From positions 17,237,705 through 17,301,704 of the forward strand of contig JAMKCF010000013.1 of the NCBI GenBank assembly GCA_023634235.1: a stretch of 64,000 nt of DNA, written 5' to 3'. The position numbers were made by a program, and so were the translations under genes. The notes below the pieces were generated by a model. The model was not told the origin of the DNA and did not search any database. It saw only the letters and a program-made list of their open reading frames with translations. Shown here in pieces: positions 48,101 to 59,300 of the stretch (positions are counted from its first letter, which is position 1; every line of letters begins with the position of its first letter). This DNA comes from Pisaster brevispinus (lineage: Eukaryota; Echinodermata; Asteroidea; Forcipulatida; Asteriidae).

Positions 48101-49233
48101 GTCTTATCTTCACTTGTTGGTGGAGGGTGACTCGGTCGATTTGGAATGGGAACATTGTCACGAACCTCAAGACCTGTGCTTTGGGATGAAAGCATGTTGC
48201 ATGATAAGACTATGATTATAGAGAAACCATAGAGCAAGGAAAGGCAAGATGAACACGATGAAGGTCTGGTAGATCGGATCACCTATCACTAAAGTGTATC
48301 AAAGATTACTATATATTTTGTCAAATTTATGTTATTGTTGATGTGTGTTGATGACCTGTGCTATTAATAAGTTGTTAATTCTTACCGGAATGAACGACTA
48401 TGCACTAAACGTGGCGATACTCAAATCAATAAGGTAAATAAGCCACGCAACGTATTTTTTAAACCGACCTGTATTGTATACATAAAACACACCCCGGCTT
48501 ATCTTTATCGCAGTGCAAAGAAACCTTTGGTCCACAGGTAAATGCCGTGGATATTCGGCCTTCTCTAAGCGTTCCGTACGAGAGCATTTCGACTGTGGTA
48601 AAATCATGGTGGCATACCAAGGTCAGTTCACACACGGGTTAATTTCAACACAACTTGATTGTGTAGGTACGTATATACTGTACACTGTGTAGAGTAAGGT
48701 ATTTTTGTTGATGAACCAGAAAGGCTTTTAGGCTGTGTTCAGTGAGCTGAAATACCACATTTTCGGAAGTACTACTCAGAACTATCAGATAGTGTCCTTG
48801 CCATGTGATCAGTTAAAATTGTCTAGTACATTTTGCGGTAATTTACTTGTTTAACAATTACTTATGCAGGCATTTTGATGTACATACCAAAGTAGCTGTA
48901 CATATGATCATATCTCTTTCAAACTCTGCCCAATATTATCAACAAGAGCAATGCTTTCACCGGCAGTTTAAACATCATTTAGTGTGTTGTTTTTTACTGA
49001 ATGGCCACCGAGCTAATGGACATCTAATAGTATGGGTTCTAATTGACTTGTACAGTCGCTTGCACCTTATGAAGTCTACACCCATCATTCTTAATTAGAT
49101 CTAATCAATGTACGAGTTACCGGGCATTTCTAATGGGTTGTTACTATACCAACTGGCCGTTGCTGTGAGGCAATGTGATACCTGAGGCAAAGTGATGCCC
49201 ACGGTTGGATACTTCATCTTTGCGTGCCAAATT

Positions 49234-49316
49234 CGAGTGTCAAAGAGGCAAGATGTTGGCATAGCTGTGTGGTGTTAACTTTCAGCTGTGCCCACGTACT
49301 GCCATTTTGTTTCTCG
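49234..49316 (+). ncRNA. mir-31: miR-31 precursor hairpin, copy 1
   Basis: The 5p arm at 49246-49266 begins AGGCAAGATGTTGGCATAGC, the miR-31 sequence known across bilaterians (seed GGCAAGA). The 3p arm at 49283-49305 starts CAGCTGTGCCC and ends ACTGCCAT. It pairs with the 5p arm apart from a few mismatches, which are typical of this precursor. The lower stem is extended by CGAG and CTCG pairs at 49234 and 49313. The loop is about 15 nt. Copies 2 and 3 follow on the same strand, so the three are probably processed from one primary transcript. Confidence 0.93.
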
Positions 49317-49640
49317 TACTTGCTTCGGGGTCGAGCTACTTCAAACAACCTTCGAACGCTTGAGAGACTCTGAGACGCCATTTTTATGTTCTTCAGTGAC
49401 TTTGACTATTTGTTGTAGCCACCAAGGCTTCTTCCTTGTGTAAAAGAAGCCTCACCTTCCGTGAGTTGCCCGCCATTTTTGTTTGCTCATGCTTATTGCC
49501 AGTGAGGTGTGTCAACATGGCCACGGAGTCTTACGTAACATCATTAGAATTTCAAAGCGGGTATGAATGATGCGTGCACACAGGTACGAGGTAAGGTACA
49601 GTACAAATGGTTGGAGTATTCGCAGGCTTTCTCTCTTCAA

Positions 49641-49725
49641 GATGCAAGTGTACAGAAGGCAAGATGTTGGCATAGCTGTTTTTTCCATTCAGCTGTACCA
49701 ACGTATTGCCATTTGTGCAGTTGTT
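49641..49725 (+). ncRNA. mir-31: miR-31 precursor hairpin, copy 2
   Basis: The 5p arm at 49657-49677 is identical to copy 1 and stays identical for 23 nt. The 3p arm at 49690-49712 starts CAGCTGTACCAACG and ends TATTGCCAT, giving the best-paired stem of the three. The loop is short and T-rich (about 12 nt). Centre-to-centre distance to copy 1 is 411 bp. Open frames crossing this hairpin are incidental. Confidence 0.95.
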
Positions 49726-50245
49726 CTAAACAACTGGGACAGTCGGATAGTTCATGATCCAACCTGTTGCTTCTGTGATTGTAACACCGTCATTGGTTGA
49801 TAGTTAAATTTGTTAAGTAGGCCTACTGTTTAATGTACACAATACATTTTTGTGTTTATTGTTCTAAGAAAATATTTCTCATACTTCCAACAGCGTAATT
49901 GAGACCCGGCCTTGAATTGCGCTCTGCATTGGGAAATTTGTATTTGTTTGTAGAGGAAAGTTTGCATAATGTCTAATGTATTGGGCACACACTTTCCCCT
50001 GCAGTGTTTGCCTCAAAGTGGTTGCTATTGAAATAAGGGTGTGGTTATAAGTGTGTTAATGGGAACGAGATGAGAAATGCTAGCTCGGAAAGGAATTGTA
50101 TTAATGTTCAGGAACTGGCAACAACTAAATGGTGTCTGCACTTGGTTTGTGATATTTTTCGTTTTTGTTTTACAATTCCTATAGATGCTGGGTCGTTTTT
50201 GTTGCTTCACGATGTTTGGATTTGCCGGCGTTATTCTTCATTTCT

Positions 50246-50327
50246 CGAGTGTGGAGAAGGCAAGATGTTGGCATAGCTGTCTTTTTCTACTTTCAGCTGT
50301 GCCTGCATACTGCCATTTACGCACTTG
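50246..50327 (+). ncRNA. mir-31: miR-31 precursor hairpin, copy 3
   Basis: The 5p arm at 50258-50278 is again identical to the other two. The 3p arm at 50294-50316 starts CAGCTGTGCCTGC and ends ACTGCCAT, with different mismatches from copies 1 and 2. The lower stem pairs CGAGTG with CACTTG. It starts 601 bp after copy 2. Flanking sequence is not alignable with the other copies outside the hairpin, so the duplications are old and the 5p arm is under strong constraint. Confidence 0.93.
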
Positions 50328-51305
50328 TAAAAATCACTTGCTTCAACCATAGATGAAGTCGTCAACCTGTTCAAGTTTTTTCTTACTGCAGAGCGTGGGT
50401 CAAACGATGAGGGCGACGTTTGGGCGTGAGGATGACGGCACGTGATCGAGTCATACATTAATTAATACCTGCTTGTTATTTATATTAATGCACCGCGGAG
50501 GTGATTTGTTGCTCCGTGTTAATTTACTGGAACTACACCGTATGAGTATGATGAATAAAATCAAAAATTTGCTGACCTTAAAAGCAAATTTGTGCCGACA
50601 AGTTGGTAGAATCATACGTAGATCATAATAACGTCATATTTTTAGTTTTTTTTTCAAAAGTAATTTGAATAAATTGTATTCCTCCTACTTTTGGGGATAG
50701 CTTTCCAACGAGAAGCCATTCAACTGCACACTGGCTGTTTGGTGGTAGAACTGCGCGTGCACTGTGTGATGATTGCAGGCTGTCATACATGTAGGCCCTA
50801 GTGTACTGTCATTTAAAACCTGGAGTAATTTATGCAGTAGGTCCTTGTCATTTGAATCGAAGGTTGTAGGTCACGCCCGTATGTCCCTTTTCATTAATCA
50901 AACCATTTCATTAGCTACGACATCAGCCGTGCATTATTGTACATGCAAGTACACATTCACCATGCATGTATTGATGTATACCACTCCATGCGTTTTACAC
51001 AGCTTGTTTAATATATATATTTTGTACTCTTCAACCAATGAAAGAGATATATGCGTTAAATGGATAATTCTGTGTTTTAACTTGACTCTCACCATTTCAG
51101 TCATCAACATTCATTATCAGTGCTACGTATTAAAAAGTACCCGATTTTATCGACTAAACGTTTTACAGATGCAAAGTCTGAATTGTTCGCTTTTAATGTT
51201 TGTTGGATGGAAACCATATACTTGTTTTGTTCGCTTAGGAAAATATAGGTCGACTTAATAAAACTCACAGAATCGCAACTTCCACAGTTTTTGATTTATC
51301 ACTAT
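50328..51305. other. Spacer between miR-31 cluster and peroxidase 3' end
   Basis: A plus-strand frame of 161 codons (50773-51258) runs here but has no recognisable domain and no family resemblance; it is judged non-coding. The rest is AT-rich with no repeat that I could name. Confidence 0.5.
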
Positions 51306-51315
51306 TTTATTTATT
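51306..51315 (-). terminator. Polyadenylation signal of the glutathione peroxidase gene
   Basis: Two overlapping TTTATT words on the plus strand read AATAAA on the gene strand, about 255 bp after the stop. Confidence 0.55.
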
Positions 51316-51566
51316 CGCTTTTGCATAGGTAGCTTTTAAAACCACAGGGGGAGAAAGTTTGGAAGATATTAAAATTCTCTTATCCTGTCACGGTTTTTTG
51401 CATACATTATTTTGTAAGTAAGAAAATTCAAAGCATACTGTAAAGCAGATTTAGATGGTGAAAAAGATTTTTAGTCATATTCAGTTGAAACGCTCAAGTA
51501 ATTTATTTATATATTATTAGTATTGAAGGTCAAGAATACAGCTCTATTTTGAGTACAGGTTGTTGA

Positions 51567-54500
51567 TCAAAACTCATCTCGTCTCACAAGGCGTGGGGTC
51601 TGGGTGCTGGCAATTAGAAAGTCATATATTTCTGTAACTCGAGTAGTCGGTCCCCATGCATCGATGACCCTCCCCTGCCTATCGACCAGATACTTCCAGA
51701 AGTTCCAGTCTGGTGCTTGACCACTGGTAGCACCTGTTTTGTATAAAAGTTAGGAAAGAATGCCGTTACAATAACTGAATTATATATATATATATATGGA
51801 TATGTTTGTGTTTGTTCTTGTTTATGCCTCTGACGAAGGTCCGGATTGGATCGAAAGCTAAGGCCATCTCCCCTACTAATAAAAATTATATATATATATA
51901 TATATACACCCCCAAAAAATTGAGTGCATATCAAAACCTGATACCTATAATCAAGGTATATCCTATGCAAGTCTCACGCGAATTCGATACTTTAGTTAAA
52001 CTTTAGTTTATGGATATACATGTTAATATGACATCATATTCTTGGGAAAGTAAAATTTAGCCAGGTAACATAAATTTAACAAACAAGCAAAGAAAACCCA
52101 AGAACCGGTTACTTGTAAACAATTGAGAATTTTGCCCAACTGACGTTCATGGTTTTTTTTAATTTAAAGGAACTTCATACTTAAATACTTGTAGGCAGGA
52201 GCAGCATAATCTCCAATCACGTCAATTTTTCCGAAGATGGGGAAAGTAACCCCGTACGTCTCCCGAGCAAAGGCGATTATTTCCTCGTCACCCTTCGGCT
52301 CCTGTTGGCCAAATTGATTACAAGGAAATGCTAGAATGTGCAATTCTTCATCTATCCCTGGTTGTTGACTGGCCCACACAAGATCCTCATAATGGCTTTG
52401 TGTGAATCCACACTCACTGGCTACGTTGACAACAAGAGCTGGCTGTTAAAATAATAATAATAATAATTAACGACTTTGGATTCTTATTTGTGAAAGCTGT
52501 TAATGTTTTGTGTAAAACTGCTGAAAAATCATATCGAGCTGTCTGTATTTGACAGAAAAGTGTACTTCATAGAACATTCCCGAAATTTGTCAGACAACTT
52601 TTGGCAGATGGTCTCTACATTCTGACGTGTAGGCCTAGATGTATTACACAATTGGCTTAATCCACCATTTCGGCAGAGCAACGAAACTAGTGTGAAATTT
52701 TAGGGCAGGAGAGGGAACGCAGTTTTACCTAGAGGGCACTTGTGGCCAAACAAAACTGTAGTTTCCATTTTCTTAGACATGCCCCTTTCCATGAACTATT
52801 TTATAACATTATGTGACGTGGAAGTAAAAACAAATATACTGTCCGTGTGTAGGCCTAAACACAACATCGTTTCAAAAATACTTGAATTACTAAATAAAAG
52901 CTTATACAGTGTACACAATGTACATTTATCTTGGACTATACAAATCTAAAAAGTCAACAATTTCAAATGGGGGACCTGGACATTTATGGGGGTGGGAGTA
53001 TACGAGCCCCGGCCGGCCCCGTGATCCCTCCCCGCGTCTCGCCGCCGTTTTTGGAAAAGGTTCAGTCAACTGTAAAACTCGATGCTGAAGTTTTGGGAAT
53101 ATATACAATTCTTTTAGATGCTTTAAAATGACACATATTTTCCTTCATGCAAATTTCATGTTAGATGAAAGCAAATTTAGTAGGCCTATGTATAGATGGG
53201 GATTTCACATGACGGGTGGGTTAGCTGTTGTGATTCACTGTTTGTCGTGGTACTTATCAATCCAAGGTTATTTCCTATTTTGTCTTTACAGCCCCCATAC
53301 ACCACCGTAAACTGCTCCAATTGTAACCCCAATCAACTGACGAATACCAGTCAACAAAGAAACAAAGACCACCGTATAGACATTTTAATTTCCCTAACAT
53401 CTACTTATGAAAGATGCCTCCACGCAAACAGTCACGACTTGAGTTGGTTGGCCCAATGCAAAATGCGTTCGAGATCAGATTTGATGAACTTGCAAATACC
53501 TTGGCTTGCTGGTCTGGGTTGCCCCTAAGTCTAAACCCGTAACCTCCCAGATGTTACAATCCAGGATGTTCATACACTCTTAAACCCCGAAATATAACAC
53601 CTGGTTTGGGCATAATGTGTCTATCTCTTCTTCTTCCTTTTTTTCTGATGCTTTACTTCTTTCAAAAAGAATTCATGGCTGAAGCAGATTTTGAAAAAAT
53701 CCTGAAGTTGGAGAAAAATCCATAGAAATTAAATATCTGCCAGCTCTGTAGTCATTGGAACAAAATAACTGACATTGAGATGCCAAACAATAACATCGAG
53801 TCTAAACCTGCGTTTTGAATAGGCTACGTATTTTGAAAAAGTAACGTGAAAAACTTATTCAAAGGTAGACCCAGTACTGGGGCACTGTAGGCCTACTCCC
53901 GCAGATGTCAACATTTTGAAAAATCAGATGCCCCAGTTACTGGGTCTTCTTCAAATCAAAGGCAGTTTTAGTGCAAGATACTATTTTGGGTAAACTTTCT
54001 CATGATGCGAGTCAAACTCTACGCATTGAACTTTCACAAGATTTGAGATGCCTCTGCTGTAACATAACCAGTTAGATTAATTAGATAAATCGTTTTGTCA
54101 AGTGTTTGTATGTAATTGAACAAAAATAATCAATTCTAAATATTGTTATTTGAAATACTTGTAAGTTGTACTCACAATGACTTTTCATCGTGACCTTTTC
54201 TTTTCATTCTTGTATATAAATGTATTTTTTAAGTCCTCAAATGTATTTTCCTTCCTCTCTCTAATGCAGCAAATACCCCAAATACACGCATAAGAAATTG
54301 CATAATTATAATGTTCCTACCTACACGGCTAAGTCAAGGAGGAATGTTATGTTAACACCATAAACAGATCAAAAATAGGGGCGGGCTCGGTAAAAACATG
54401 GCGGTTGAAAACAATTAGTTTATAGTTTATAATCATTCTGTACCACCTATTTAGTATAGCCTACTTATTCCATGTAAAACCCAAGAGCTCTAAAGAATGG

Positions 54501-55137
54501 TGAAACCATGGAGATAGAAACAAATGTTGACGATCCTCCCCCTTTCTTTAGTTTAGGACAATTATAAAATAGTAATGCACGTTAATCCCAAATTAGGCTA
54601 GCATGAGACTGGAGGGGGTGGGGGAGGGGGTTTTGGTGGCAGACAGACTAATTGTGATATAGAATGACACAATTAGCGTGTACACATTCTCAACTAAAAA
54701 GGGTTTGAAACCATTATCCATGCATACAAATCAAACATGATGACCGTTGACAAGCACTACACATATTATAAATGTGACATTCTAATCTACTGCACAAACA
54801 CAATGGTAAACCTCCATGCAACAACCAGTGATTGATGAATTGAAGGGCCCGATTACATGCAGGGAATGCAATGTGTGTCAGCAGTGTAGTGTGTTATAAA
54901 ATAATGCCATGATCGATGGAGCTCGGAGCGAGAGGAGATTACAAAATCCATCACCTTTCCCCGAAAAACCTCCAAGGAAATCTCCCTTCCTTGACCGTCC
55001 ATGACAAAGTATGAATAGAAATTGCCATTCGTAAGGTTAACGAGAGCAAATGTGAGAAAAATTGAATAGTTAATTGACAGGAAAGATATAAATCGAAAAC
55101 GGTTTTGACACGTCAAATTTCTGCTGGGGGCTGCCAT
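51567..55137 (-). CDS. ER-type glutathione peroxidase, GPX7/GPX8 class
   Basis: Three exons join in phase on the minus strand: 55137-54955, 52442-52181 and 51733-51567 (612 nt, 203 aa; human GPX7 is 187, GPX8 is 209). A hydrophobic segment at about 16-37 is either a signal peptide or a GPX8-like anchor. The catalytic motif ASECGFT places Cys72 where selenoproteins have Sec. FPCNQFGQQEP follows at 100-110 with the second cysteine C102 and Gln108, and DWNFWKYLV at 157-165 supplies the conserved Trp and Asn. The wording of the first two motifs is closest to GPX7. The protein ends in RDEF, resembling a KDEL-type retrieval signal. Family role: ER peroxidases that use H2O2 to oxidise PDI or GRP78. 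The start at 55137 sits in CAAGATGG; an upstream in-frame ATG at 55200 would add 21 residues. The gene is head to head with cdc20. Confidence 0.95.
51779..51905. repeat. Paired TA microsatellites around a repeat fragment
   Basis: TA runs at 51779-51798 and 51885-51905 flank about 85 bp containing GCCTCTGACGAAGGTCCGGA and TCGAAAGCTAAGG. The inner words resemble the gene-poor 3' ends of retroelements; the assignment is tentative. It is in peroxidase intron 2. Confidence 0.6.
53868..53955. repeat. Diverged copy of the AGACCCAGTAACTGGG hairpin element
   Basis: TAGACCCAGTACTGGGGCACTG on one side and GCCCCAGTTACTGGGTCTTC on the other are inverted, as in the better-preserved copy at 56715-56832. 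It is in peroxidase intron 1. Confidence 0.65.
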
Positions 55138-55536
55138 CTTGAATAGAAAATAACGTAGTAAAACTCGAACGTAACGAGATTGTGAACGTGACGATAACAT
55201 TTTTCATTATTCCCTCATTTAACATAAAAACAACAAACTAAATATATTTCATATCAGGACTAATTACTATATTATATTAATTTTTTGTTGTTTAAAGAGT
55301 AAATATGAGTCCTTTTTAATGGTAAACAAAAATAAAGCTTGTTTTCAAAGCGACTTCCCATATGGCCCAATCACAATGAAGAGCTCTGCGTCTCTGCGAA
55401 CCAATCAAAACGCGGGTCATTTAAAACCCACGCTTAACAAACAAAACAAAATACACGCTACACATCGACGTTGGGCATGCAAAGCCAATCTTTCGATCCT
55501 CTCTTGACGGCTAGACGGCAGATTTTGGTTGAACAG
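55138..55536. promoter_or_regulatory. Shared promoter of peroxidase and cdc20, with cdc20 non-coding exon 1
   Basis: CCAAT boxes lie at 55367-55371 and 55401-55405, 34 bp apart, both in the cdc20 direction. At 55411-55425 CGCGG, a 4-nt spacer and TTTAAA reproduce the spacing of a CDE/CHR cell-cycle element; TTTAAA is a known weaker CHR variant. A donor AACAG|GTAATC at 55536 would end a non-coding exon 1. A strong acceptor at 56332 would begin the exon carrying the start codon. The first-exon call is inference. Confidence 0.55.
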
Positions 55537-56173
55537 GTAATCAAAATACAGTGAACTTACAATATTTCGATCGTAACAGAAATATCAAGCAAAGAATGAC
55601 TGTTGTATCACTATGATCAGTCTTGTAATTATACATTCAAAAAGGGCAAACTTGACACATATTTGAACGATGTATGTAGAACATGTGTAGAATGGGGGAC
55701 GTACAGAATTTCTTCCGGGTTCGTTCTCTCCTCGGATGCCCTTCTTCTCTACTCTGCTAAAGACAAGTACTACTATAGTGCTAGTGCTAGTGCTGATGGA
55801 GACGATGGTGGAACTCGTTCAACATGTTCAATTAATTATACCACTACTATTTTACTAATAATAGTCTACTAATTATATAGCAGTAGTTCCTTTAGTTTAT
55901 CCTTGTTTAATAGGTTATTGAACCCTGCGAACGAAATAAGTAGAACTTAGAAAAATTTCCATATCTGACTGGACTGCCACTTCAAATTTCACTCATTATT
56001 TATTATAACAAAGCAATCTCATGATGTTGATTTAGTGTTGAATTAAAGCATGTAAAAATTGGCAGCCGGATGAAACAGACATTTTACACCCCCCCCTCCC
56101 CCCATAACCAGCTTGGCCCTATCTTTTTTGGGTCATCTTGTGGGTAAATTGATAGTTTAATGTTTTACAGATG

Positions 56174-56194
56174 ACCCCCCCCCCCCCCCCCCCC
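56174..56194. repeat. Poly-C run
   Basis: Run of about 20 C in the inferred 5' UTR intron of cdc20. A shorter CCCCCCCTCCCCCC block is at 56090-56103. Confidence 0.85.
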
Positions 56195-56379
56195 GTGACC
56201 AGTGCGTAAGGAAACCTGGAATTTTGCCTCCTAGCAAGATTACCCCAAATAAAGTTGCACCATCCAACAGCTGCCCACACCAATGACCCCCCTAATAAAA
56301 TAGTTTCCTTTTTTCTTTTCTTTTTTCCAAAGTGAAAAAGATTACTTTGCTGGCAAGACTATTAGTAGTTCTGCCAAAG

Positions 56380-59300
56380 ATGTCGCAGTTCAACTTTGAC
56401 TCGGATATCAACAGCCTGTTGAGGTTAGACGGTCCAACCGGGGGTCCAGCAATGCGTTGGCAACGTAAGGCAACAGAGACATCAATGTGCAATAACATCT
56501 CCATGAACAAGAGCATGAATAAGAGTCTTAATAAAAGCCTCAACAAGAGTCTCGGCAGCGTCTCACCGATGAAGACATCCAATCAGTCCTTCAGCTCAAA
56601 AACACCGTCTAAGTCAAAGACTCCCAATGGAAAGAAGAGCAAAACTCCAGGTACACAACTCATTTATAAAGGATCAAAACCAAGACTTGTAAAGTTGTAA
56701 GTTCACATGTGGTGAAGACCCAGTAACTGGGTCGCTGTACTCCTTTTTCCAAATTTTTTACATCTTCGGTAGTAAGACCGAAGATGTCAAAAGTTGACGA
56801 AAAGGAGTACAGCACCCCAGTTACTGGGTCTCCTGTGTAGTGCATGACTAGTTGTGATAATCATACAGTAGCAAGTAGTAACCAGGGCTAATTTTATGGC
56901 TCTGCTTACCGTAAGCAAAGAATCAGTGCTTATTAACACGTTGACTGCCGCCTACGAGAATATTCGTAGTAACAGGTGTAACGGATTCTGCCACTACGAG
57001 TATACTCGTAGAGAATAAAAGGCTTTTGTATTGTTAATTGAACACACTGGCATCACTGAGAACGCAACAAATACGCTTCTGGCAGTGGTGAGGACATACA
57101 TCCTGAGAATTTGTATTACAACAATGTAGACACAAAAAAGTGTAACCTACTTGGTATGCACGCATGCGCGCATGCGCACCACTCTTGGCAAATGGGAACG
57201 CCCTACGAATCTATGACCGGCAGTCAACATGTTAAGGAAGCAGGGAATTCTGTGCTTACATCAAGCGTATTTCACAGGTTAGCAGGGATTGTTTGCTTAT
57301 GTGAGCATGCGTACGTACTCCACATTACTTGGCATTCTTCACCTACACAGCTAGCGCAGAAGTTCGGCGCTTGCCCTGTAAGCGAAGAATGGTGATCGCA
57401 AGCACAGAATTCAGTGTAAAGCAGAGCCATGAAATTGGGCTTAGCTTAGTCTCTGCACAAGAACAGCTTTATCAAGACTAAGCCTTTGAAATTCAGTTTG
57501 AAACTTCCATTTGTTAATGTTGAATTTTAGAGGATCAATTTTAAGGGGTGCCAACACTAAGGATAATGTAGGTGTTGATTGCTGATTGATACATGAAGAA
57601 CTACGTTAACAAACTTCACCTCCATTGTTTCTTGATCTAGGTAAGACACCTTCCAAGTTACCCATCGGTGATCGCTTCATTCCTAATCGCAGTGGCACAA
57701 ACTTTGACGTCAGTGCCTTCAAACTCCAGAACTGCTCCGTAAACCAAGAGAACCAAGCCACACAGAGCCCACAGAAGATTGACTACTGCAAGACGATGTC
57801 TGACAATCTGAATGGAGAACTACTCAATGCTAAGATCTTATCATACAAGTGCAAACCCCCAGATGCTCCTGAAGGTAAAAAATGTCATCTTTGGACCTTC
57901 ACCTTATTTTTATTTATATTAGATTTGTAAAACTTATTTGTTACACATCATCCAACAGCAAAATTTGCATCAATAACAGGACGAAAAGGAAGTGAAAAGA
58001 AACGTTCAGTTTTAAATGTGTGAGGAAAACCACAATAGGGAAGACCAGTGCAATCAGTTAGGGACTGAAAAGCGAATCCACTTGCAAGGCTCGGGTCTGA
58101 GGTGGGATTCGAACCGGGGTCCATAGAGGTGATAGGCAGGCCAAGAAACCACTGAGCCAACCTGATTTATTCAAAAGGCATGCTTGAATTTCAATTAAAA
58201 TTCAACAAAGCATTTTGAATAAATATAATGAAATAGATTAATGTAGGCATATGCCCAGCCATATTTCAAAGTGTTTGGGTTGTAAGTATGACTTTATGAA
58301 AGTGAAACAATAATGAACTGGAAATTACACAAAAGTAGTATTTTATGGAAAAATATACAATCAACTAATACTATAAATTGTGCATGAATTTAAACGACAA
58401 AGGAAAATACAAAGTTCAATGTCCAGAAACAGGAGCATCAAAGTTTGACCACTTCTAAAACCACGTGTCATTCTTACAACAGATTGTTAAAACAAGTCCC
58501 TTTGATAAAGCATACTAGCTCCCTGACGATGTACAGTGAAATGATCAAATCCAACCAAACTTTCCCAAACCACAGGTTTCCAGAACAACTTGAGAGTGTT
58601 ATACAGTCAGACCAAGACGCCAGGCTCAACCAAGAAGTCAGTTCGACATATTCCACAGGTTCCCGAGAGAATATTAGATGCCCCTGATATCCTGGATGAT
58701 TACTGTAAGTCAAGAAGAAAAAAACAATTTTAAGAGTAGACACTTTATTGAAAACTAGTATTGTACTTTTCTTTATAGGAGAATGGCTAAGTCAGGTACA
58801 CGGATATAACAAATTTTGAATTTTAAAACTATTCTCATATTTTAATTATTGAATAAGAAAAATTGTGGAGGTTGGAATGTCATGTTTTTATTTGTTTCTT
58901 GTTTGTTTTTTCACAACTGCGCAGTTACTACTATGTATTCATTTTTGCTGTACATACCTATTTGAGTATATTTTGAATAACTAAGAGAGGTTTGCGGTAA
59001 CTCCATGTGAAAATCTCTTTTGAATATCGTTGGTTCTGAAAAGAACCGGTGGTTAACAGAACCAACACTACTCAAAAGAAATTTTCACATGGTGTTACCG
59101 CAAACCTCTTAGTTATACTTCCACCATGAATCCCACTTATATTTTGAATGAATATCTCATAATTCAGTGGCTTAGCATGTACCTTTCTTCACAAATCATT
59201 GAGACAATAGATATAAGAGCACTAAATGAGACTGATTATTTTTGTAACTATTATTTCAGATTTGAATCTGATAGACTGGAGTAAAAACAACCATCTAGCC

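Larger units (their letters stand above)
42421..49233. other. Intergenic stretch between receptor and miR-31 cluster
   Basis: No coding gene is recognised. It contains a MITE copy (43074-43215), a TTAA microsatellite, a SINE tail fragment and C-rich runs (44286-44294). The plus- and minus-strand frames around 46700-47050 look slightly protein-like but overlap each other and lack domains or good splice sites. Confidence 0.5.

Noticed and set aside
49420..49475. Short inverted repeat between miR-31 copies 1 and 2, considered as a fourth miRNA
   Set aside because: The stem is only about 9 bp and carries no known miRNA seed.
49563..49800. Two overlapping plus-strand open frames
   Set aside because: They cross miR-31 copy 2; the sequence constraint there is explained by the hairpin.
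50773..51258. 161-codon plus-strand open frame between the miR-31 cluster and the peroxidase
   Set aside because: No domain or family resemblance, skewed toward Cys/Leu/Ile/Ser as in random AT-rich frames, no conserved start context, and it runs against the 3' end of the peroxidase gene.
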